Source: Cacajao melanocephalus (lineage: Eukaryota; Chordata; Mammalia; Primates; Pitheciidae). From it: DNA of 64,000 nucleotides. The stretch is taken from NCBI GenBank assembly GCA_963573385.1, contig CAUYLG010071753.1:1-64000 (forward strand), given 5' to 3'. The translations under genes were made by a program, and so were the position numbers. The notes beneath the pieces were generated by a model. The model had not been told where the DNA came from. It saw only the letters and a program-made list of their open reading frames with translations, and ran no database searches. Shown here one piece after another: positions 57,187 to 64,000 of this stretch; the stretch's first letter is position 1; each line of letters starts with the position of its first letter.

Positions 57187-57362
57187 CAGTGGTGGGCCAA
57201 ATCTGGTCCACTGCCGGCTACTGTGAATAAGGCTTTACTGAAGCATGCTCATTTGCTTACATATATCTCTGTCTAATGAGAAGTTGGGAAAAACGTACGG
57301 ACTACAAAACCTAAGATATTTACAATTCAGACCTTAAAACAATATTTGTTGATTCCTGCTCT
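57187..57362. mobile_element. hAT-type DNA transposon remnant
   Basis: CAGTGGTGGGCCAAATCTGG start, AATAAGGCTTTACTGAAGCA middle and GATTCCTGCTCTAG end match the common 'CAGTGGTCCGCAACC'-type hAT family. Confidence 0.65.
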
Positions 57363-57399
57363 AGATAGTTGTAGAAGACTGTTGCATAATCAATGAATT

Positions 57400-57785
57400 G
57401 TACATCCCAGTATCCATGTCCTTGTGTAGTACCTTCCCATACTGACGCTGGGCTTGGCTATGTGACTTTCTTCAGCTAACACGACATTAGCAAAAAAGAA
57501 GCTTGGTACAGCTTGCTTATTGGGGTTTTCCCACTTGCCACCCTGTGAGGAAGCCTGGGCTAGCCTCCGTAAGGAGGACAGACAACATGGTGAGAGAGAT
57601 GCCCAGAATTCCCAGCTGAACCCATCCCTCAGCCAACTCTCCAGCCGAATGTAGATGCATGAGCGATCTCAGGCTCATCATGCAGAAAAGTCACCTGGCC
57701 AACTCCTCAGAATCATGAGAAGTTGTTAACCACTCTTCTTTTAAGCCAGTAGTTTTGGGGTGGTTAGTTTCAAGGGGGAAGATAT
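57400..57785. mobile_element. Old repeat, probably LTR-class
   Basis: GGAAGCCTGGGCTAGCCTCC, AGCTGAACCCATCCCTCAGC and TTTTAAGCCAGTAGTTTTGG are recognisable segments of a common mammalian repeat whose name I am not sure of. Confidence 0.5.
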
Positions 57786-58306
57786 GAGATAATGGACTTT
57801 CCATTAATCTGGGTCCCTGAGTGACCATGTAGCACAGAACCCCCTGAGGACACACACTAGGCATGTAGCATGAACAAGAAGTAAGTTCTAGGCTTATGTA
57901 TGATAGGCAGCATAACTGAGTTTATACTATTAATATAGATATTGGTGACAGAAGTAGTGTTCTAGCAAAATCCTACAGTATGAGATCCTGGCTTAATGGT
58001 CAGACAGTAGGAATCGATATTTAAAGCTATAAAAATGGGCATATATGTTTTAAAGTGGTAAGACATTCAGTAAAACTGTTGCTTGAGATGAGTTGGGAGG
58101 TATATCATAAAATAATAAATCTGTAGCTCTAGAAGATGAGGTCTGAAAAGCAAACATCAGTAGTGTTGTATCAGCTGCTGTTGCCTGTGTCTGGAACACT
58201 ACTATGTTTTGTTTTTTGAAGAGATGAGCTCAGGAAAGAACTGGCCAGGTTGCAAATAAAAATCAAAGATAATAGGTTCCAGAAACTCAGAACCTTGAAA
58301 GTTAGA

Positions 58307-58600
58307 ATTTTTTTTTCTTTATATGGAGTCTTACTCTGTCCCGCAGGCTGGAGTGCAGTGGCACAGTCTTGGCTCACTGCAACCTCCACCTCCCAGGTTT
58401 AAGCAATTCTTTGCCTCAGCCTCCCGAGTAGCTGGGATTACAGGCACATGCCACCACACCTGGCTAACTTTTTTGTATTTTTAGTAGAGATGGGGTTTCA
58501 CCATCTTGGCCAGGCTGGTCTTGAACTCCTGACCTCCTGATCCACTTGCCTCGGCCTCCCAAAGTCCTGGGATTACAGGCGTGAGCCACCACGCCCGGCC
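58307..58600 (-). mobile_element. Alu (S-like)
   Basis: Antisense dimer flanked by AAAGTTAGAA at about 58298 and 58602. Confidence 0.95.
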
Positions 58601-58624
58601 CAAAGTTAGAAATATTTTTAAACC

Positions 58625-58955
58625 TGCTATGGTCTGAATGTTTGTGTTGCCCCAAAATTCATATGCTGAAATTCTAGCACCCAAAGGTGATGATATTAGA
58701 AGGCAGGGCCTTTGGGATGCAACTAGTGTCCTTCTAAAAGAAACCTGAGAAAGCCCCTCATTCCTTTCATCATGTGAGGTTACAGTGAAAAGACGGTCAT
58801 CCACGAACTAGGAAGTGAGTCCTCACCAGACACCGAATCTGCCAGTACCTTGATGTTGGGCTCCCTAGACTCCAGAACTGTGACAATAAGTTTCTGTTGT
58901 TTATAAACTACCAGTTTGAGGTATTTTGTTATAGCAGCCGGAACAGACTAAGATA
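58625..58955 (+). mobile_element. MST-type MaLR LTR
   Basis: TGCTATGGTCTGAATGTTTG start, CCCCAAAATTCATATGCTG, and the end TATTTTGTTATAGCAGCCGG then AACAGACTAAGATA. It is the same family in the same form as the split copy at 9047-9670. Confidence 0.8.
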
Positions 58956-59901
58956 AAGCCTGAAACAGCAAGGTCTAAAATTAGAAAGCCTCTGAACACA
59001 AAGGCAGATTAACACTCAGCCTTAGGACTGACTACAGTCAACATACTCACTATTAAAACTTCTTAACTGTTATGTTGGCTTGGAAAAAAACGTAGATCAA
59101 GGATATAACTTTCCTACAGAAGCTCTCTTAAACCCAGAGAGGAAGGAAGCAAATTAGCAAAGAAATGTGTCTTAAGGTCTATGGATGTGGTTATTGGCGC
59201 AGGGAATTTTCTGGAATCGAATAGGTACTGCCCTACACACTCGTGAAACTGGACTAAAAGAGACTGTGATTATTTGAGATGCAATACAAGCTTCAAGTGG
59301 CCAAGGAAGATCTCCCAGAGGGTAGAGCCAGGAACCTGAAGGACAATGGTAAGAGCAGAAACAGAGCTCAGTGAAAGCTGATTTCTTGCTTCCAGGGTAC
59401 AGACCCCACAATATGTGCCCAGAAAACACTGAGAATTGCCACAGGAAAGAGACTGCTGTATGTCTCTCATTCTTCCCCCTTCCACAGTGGAAGGGTTAGT
59501 ACTGTTATCCAGTCCTATAAAATGGCAGGGAAAGGGGGAGCAGGTAAGTCCATAGGTCTCCACATCAAATGGCATCACATCCAGACTGAACGTTGCTCAG
59601 AAGTGCTGGATTTCAAGTGTGATGGAGTGACTGCTTCCAACCGTGGGGGCAAGATTTGTGTATGGGGGAAAAATGATAAATGACTGATGGCCAGGGAGGA
59701 CTTTTTTTTGAGCAGTTTGTCATCACAGCATAACTTGGCCAGTCCTGATCAATGCCACCCTTTGGTTCTTTTTTACTTTCTTCATTTCACTAGTAGGGTG
59801 AGGTGGGGTGGCGTGGAAGGCTCTTGGTGACATATACTAAGAGACTCACTGTTTTGCCACTTGAATCTGTGTTAGAGCACATCAATAAGACATTATAATA
59901 T
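58956..59901. other. VPS13B intron; nothing recognised
   Basis: Overlapping minus-strand frames at 59578-59172 have no family match and no splice-bounded exon. Confidence 0.4.
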
Positions 59902-60152
59902 TTATTTTTTGAGACAGGGAGTGCAGTGGCACAATCATGGCTCACTGCAACCTCCGCCTCCCTGGACTCAGCTGATCCTCCCACCTCAGCCTCCCGAGTA
60001 GTTGGGATTACAAGCGTTTGCCACCATGCCCAGCTGATTTTTGTATTTTTCGTAGAGACAGAATTTTGCTGTGTTGTCCATGCTGGTCTCAAACTCCTAG
60101 GCTCAAGCAATCTGTCTTGGTCTCCCAAAGTGCTGAGCCTCTATGCTCAGCC
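59902..60152 (-). mobile_element. Alu with internal deletion
   Basis: Antisense. The left arm skips from GAGACAGGGA to GTGCAGTGGC, losing about 25 bases, and it ends CTATGCTCAGCCC. Confidence 0.92.
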
Positions 60153-60384
60153 CTACCGTACAAATGTTATAGGTCTAAGAAAACTATTTGAGGCCTGGAT
60201 ACTGCTTTCCACTTAGTACAATATCTTCTACCACAATTACAACAAGAAGCATTTTAATATAACTTATGCTTTTCTATGTACTGTTATATTTAATTGAATG
60301 ATTATATGTAAAAAGTACTTTTCAAAATTATAACAATTTTACTAAGTAAATTAATTACAAGGTGACACAGAAAATAAAGGGAAG

Positions 60385-60696
<312 letters not shown>

Positions 60697-61231
60697 TTCC
60701 TACTTTTGAACATTTAAGGTGAAGAGAGTATCACCCTCATCTTTGGCTGCAAGTTGATATGTCTAAACTGATCTGAAAATATGCTACATAGGCATTTTGT
60801 TTGTGCAGCTGATTTTGGGCTAAAAGTCATTTTCCACAAAAAATTTCATCCCCCATTTTGGGAAGGAATAAATTTAAAATGTACTACTGATCTCTCTATA
60901 TAAGTAGTTTGTAAAAGAGTATCTTAAGTAGGAAACCATGCTATGGGAGAATTATAGACTTAGACTTTCAAAGGCAGGAAGAGGAGATTGAGCCCTGGCC
61001 TGCAGAGGGGGATCAGGAGTGAGACTGGGCCTGCTTGGTCTCAGGTAGAGGTCTGTTTTAAGTGACCTGGTGGACTAGGTACCCTTCTCTGGGCTGGAGT
61101 ATTTTAAGAACCATTTGGGGGTAGTTATGGAGAGAGACTCAATGGTGGAGAGGCTGACAATGGAAAGACCTATTAAGGTGCTATTGCTAAAATCAGGGAG
61201 AGAGATGATAAACCAAAGGCCTGAAGCAGAT

Positions 61232-61342
61232 CCTGGTCACAGAGGGAAGGGGCAGATTCGTGAGACAACCCTGGTCATAGAGGGAAGGGGGATTTGTGAG
61301 ACGACCCCGGTCACAGAGGTAGGGGGCAGATTCCAGAGACGT
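61232..61342. repeat. 36-38-bp tandem repeat, three units
   Basis: Units start at 61232, 61270 and 61306 with CCTGGTCACAGAGG, CCTGGTCATAGAGG and CCCGGTCACAGAGG, each ending in a GAGACR-like motif. Confidence 0.88.
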
Positions 61343-61439
61343 TTCTGAGGTGTTTCTGATGGAAGCTGGTGACCTACTGGATGTGTGGAGGAACAGAAAG
61401 AAAGGAAGACACTGGGATGCAGTAGGGAGAAGGCAGGCT

Positions 61440-61615
61440 GGGAAAACAGACAGTCCCAGGTTTGAATCCCAGGATCATTTATCCTAAGCAAGTTCACCTC
61501 TCTGAGCTTTGGGTAGCATCTACTTTTAAAGGATGTGACAGGAACTAATGACTATATCTTTAGAGAGCTTGAGATAAAACAGGCATTCAGTATTATTTGA
61601 ATTCTTATTATTTAT
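61440..61615 (+). mobile_element. MIR-like element
   Basis: AGGTTTGAATCCCAGGATCA, AGCAAGTTCACCTCTCTGAG and CAGGCATTCAGTATTATTTG fit the MIR order. Confidence 0.6.
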
Positions 61616-61990
61616 AGTTTTTGTACTGGGAAAACAGTGATGACATTAACTGATGCAGAGACTCTAGAAGAAGCTGGCTTGCAGTAAGAAAAATGATCAT
61701 CTTGGTTTCAGACGTGTTGAATTTGAGGTGCTTGTAGGATTTTCAGGCTGAGATGTCTAGTGGGTACGCAGAAACACAGATTTGTACACTGGGAGTAATG
61801 TGGAGGCCAGAGATCAATGTTTGGGAGTGACTTGGTGACAGGCAGTAGCTAAAGCTATGAGACGAATTAGATATTTGAGAGAAGAAAGGAAGATGCATTT
61901 CTAAGTTGATCAAGGTAGAATGGATTGGATAGAGATGAAAAGAAAACTGGATATTCTGGATGTAATTTTTTCCTACTGTATACTTTTTGA

Positions 61991-62534
61991 AACTCCTGAG
62001 TATCTTTGGAAAGAGTTGTGACTGAGCCAGAACAAACTGTAACCACATAGGAGACTCTAGACCAGGGCACCTGGCAGACATTCAGAAGTCAGCGCCAACT
62101 TGCTGGTATCTGTTCAACTGTGCCCTGGAGTACTGGGAAGGTGAGCGAAGTGAGCAGGAAGTCAAAATACCTCACATTTTATAAATCAGACATTCACTTG
62201 GATTGACAACTTTTCTTTTCTTTATAAAAATTCCTCAATAGAGGGTAGAGATAACTCTGCAAGTTACTACCTGCTGCTTTAAGCTTTAGAGTTCAAGGTT
62301 ACCTCTGTGTGATCTGCACCAAATGGAATGATTACACATTTTAGTCCTGGTTCATCACAGCACTTAATGGCACTTATCTTGTAGATACTATCTTACACAA
62401 TGTAGTTTAAAAGTGATTGGAGATGCATTTTCTTATTTAAGAAACATGGGCTAAATGACAGTAGAGTCTGGCTGACTCACCCCATGCATTAGGGAAGTGT
62501 CTAGTGATTCACTGCAGTATGTAGACCATGAACT
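61991..62534. other. VPS13B intron; nothing recognised
   Basis: No supported feature. Confidence 0.35.
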
Positions 62535-63260
62535 TGTCCTCTTAAACATATTTATTAATGACTTGGATGAACATGTAGAATGCACGCTCACCACATCTAT
62601 GGATGATATAAAGCTACCAGGGATACTTAATATGTTAGATGACAGCATCACAATTTTTTAAAAAGTGATTTCAACAAGCTGGACTAGGCCAATATCAACA
62701 AGACTTAATTTTCTTGGGATAAATGTAAAGTCCTGTCTTCAGGTTCAAAAAGTCAACTGTATAGTAAGTCATATGATAAAGACCTGGGGGATGCGGTTGA
62801 CCACAAGCTCAATAATAACAAACAGTCTGAACTGATTAATAAAAAGCTAACTTGATCTTCTACTTTATTAATGGAAGCATAGGGAGGTAATAGCTGGTTA
62901 GACTACATTTGGAATACTGTGTGTAATTCCGGCTGCCAGATTTTTAAAAGGGAACATAACACACTAGAGTGTTCAGACAAGGTAACTGTGGTGATGGGTC
63001 TGGAAGTCGCATTTACTGAAGGAATGATTCAAGGAACCAGAAATATTTGGCCTGGATAAGGGAACACTTAGCAAAGATGTTGGAGCTGCCTTCAAATAAT
63101 TGTAGCATTGCTGTATTTAAGGGGAAATAAACAACCTGTGATGTCCCAGAGGGCAAAACAAAGATGAATGAATGGATGCTACAGAGTAATCGTTTTCAGA
63201 TTGATACAAGAAGAAAATTTCTCACAGCCACCGCTAGGTAAGTAATGACTATTACACTGG
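62535..63260 (+). mobile_element. CR1/L3 LINE, RT 3' part
   Basis: Segments follow the L3/CR1 order: ATTAATGACTTGGATGAACA, an active-site remnant read as SMDDIKL (the FADD position), ATAAATGTAAAGTCCTGTC, GACCTGGGGGATGCGGTTGA, ACATTTGGAATACTGTGTG and CCCAGAGGGCAAAAC. Frames are broken. Confidence 0.8.
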
Positions 63261-63429
63261 GGGCCTTCTGGGGTGAGATGTCACGGAAAGGATTCTTGTA
63301 TTAGGTAAACAAGGACATTAGAAAATCTCTCCCAACCTGTGCTTTGATGAACTTTCAGGCAGCAGTAATTGCAGCCAGGGCAAGACTTCAGAGGACAGAC
63401 AGTGGCCTGGGCCTGGTGTAGGAAAAACT

Positions 63430-63560
63430 GGACTGGACCACATGGGCACAGATCCAGGCTCCGGCTTGCTCCTGCTTAGTTGTAAGTCACCTAGCTGATT
63501 ACTCTTTAAGCCTCAAATCTCTCATCAGTAAATACACATATAAACTCTTGCCCTGACTAT
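63430..63560 (+). mobile_element. MIR-like fragment
   Basis: TTAGTTGTAAGTCACCTAGC followed by TAAGCCTCAAATCTCTCATC resembles the MIR core. Confidence 0.5.
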
Positions 63561-63614
63561 CTGAGAATTTTTGCATGATCAAAGGCTTTATCTTCCCTTT
63601 ACTGCATTTATTGG

Positions 63615-63715
63615 TTACTCAAGTCCTTGAAGGCAGGAATTATGCCTTACTTAGGGCAAAGGGTTTGGCATCTGATAGGTCCTCAGTAAAAGTTTGAACA
63701 AATGAATGGAAGAAT
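63615..63715 (+). mobile_element. L2 3' end
   Basis: AAGTCCTTGAAGGCAGGAAT, GGCATCTGATAGGTCCTCAG and AACAAATGAATGGAAGAATGG match the L2 3' terminus. Confidence 0.7.
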
Positions 63716-64000
63716 GGAGACTGTGCCCGTGAAAACGCTGGGTAAATGGCACAGCACTGTAGAAACATGAAGGACTTTCATTCTCTCCTCCCCACAAAAC
63801 AATGAATTTGGGAAGAAACAGCAGTGACACTAACCCAACTACCAACGTCTGCTATGAGAATTTACTGGATCTTTTTAGAAGGGAATTTACCTGCAAAAGA
63901 ATCATTTTAATTCACTTTCTTGGGTTCAAACTACTCATTCTTTGCAGTTCAATGGCTCAGGGAGTACTTTTCACAAACAATTCAATGACTTCCCGTGACT
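63716..64000. other. VPS13B intron to window edge; nothing recognised
   Basis: No exon with proper splice borders on the minus strand. A GCAG followed by GTAAAT at about 63891 is not an open exon. Confidence 0.4.

Larger units (their letters stand above)
61150..61990 (+). mobile_element. Old interspersed element, interrupted
   Basis: AAGGTGCTATTGCTAAAATC, then TGTTGAATTTGAGGTGCTTG and ATCAATGTTTGGGAGTGACT follow a common mammalian repeat I cannot name. A 37-bp tandem repeat and a MIR-like piece lie inside. Confidence 0.5.

Noticed and set aside
63860..63895. Possible extra VPS13B exon near the right edge (TTTTGCAG then GTAAAT)
   Set aside because: All three frames stop quickly and no fitting donor follows.

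Overview
This window is primate nuclear DNA. It carries about 33 Alu or Alu-monomer copies, mostly J-like and S-like and none clearly young AluY, plus remnants of L1, L2, CR1/L3, MIR, MaLR and ERV LTRs, and DNA transposons. Two genes with proper introns are present. The arrangement matches the COX6C/VPS13B locus (human 8q22.2) read from the opposite strand. The encoded COX6C differs from the human protein, as I remember it, at about 20 of 75 residues. An anthropoid primate other than an ape, for example a New World monkey, is therefore the best guess; the species itself cannot be read from the sequence.

Layout. 1-7.0 kb is repeat-rich flank: an MLT1-type LTR, a four-element transposon nest and a candidate ERV LTR. 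A GC-rich, CpG-rich promoter at about 7.02-7.87 kb drives COX6C on the + strand. Its exon 1 is noncoding and ends at 7151. Exon 2 (8731-8875) and exon 3 (14831-14959) encode all 75 residues. Exon 4 (24721 to about 24843) is purely 3' UTR. Intron 3 holds a near-full-length, old, antisense L1 (about 15.5-23.6 kb) broken up by Alus, a Tigger-like element and a patchwork insertion.

From about 25.2 kb to the right edge lies the 3' end of VPS13B on the - strand. Eight exons between 54357 and 27312 join in one uninterrupted frame of 683 codons plus stop. They cover the VPS13 C-terminal helical region and the final PH-like domain. The two genes converge tail to tail, with an estimated few hundred bases between their poly(A) regions. 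The rest of the right half is VPS13B intron with Alu, MIR, L2, CR1/L3 and MaLR relics.

The two genes are unrelated in function. COX6C is a structural subunit of mitochondrial cytochrome c oxidase. VPS13B is a Golgi-associated bridge-like lipid transfer protein. I found no CRISPR array, operon, tRNA/rRNA gene or prokaryotic-type system, and nothing I would call a new biological system. The most interesting points are structural: a TSD-flanked patchwork insertion with an inverted arm, a transposon nest with target-site duplications readable at several levels, duplicated nuclear-receptor-like half-sites by the COX6C promoter, the strong divergence of COX6C, and the close convergent gene ends.
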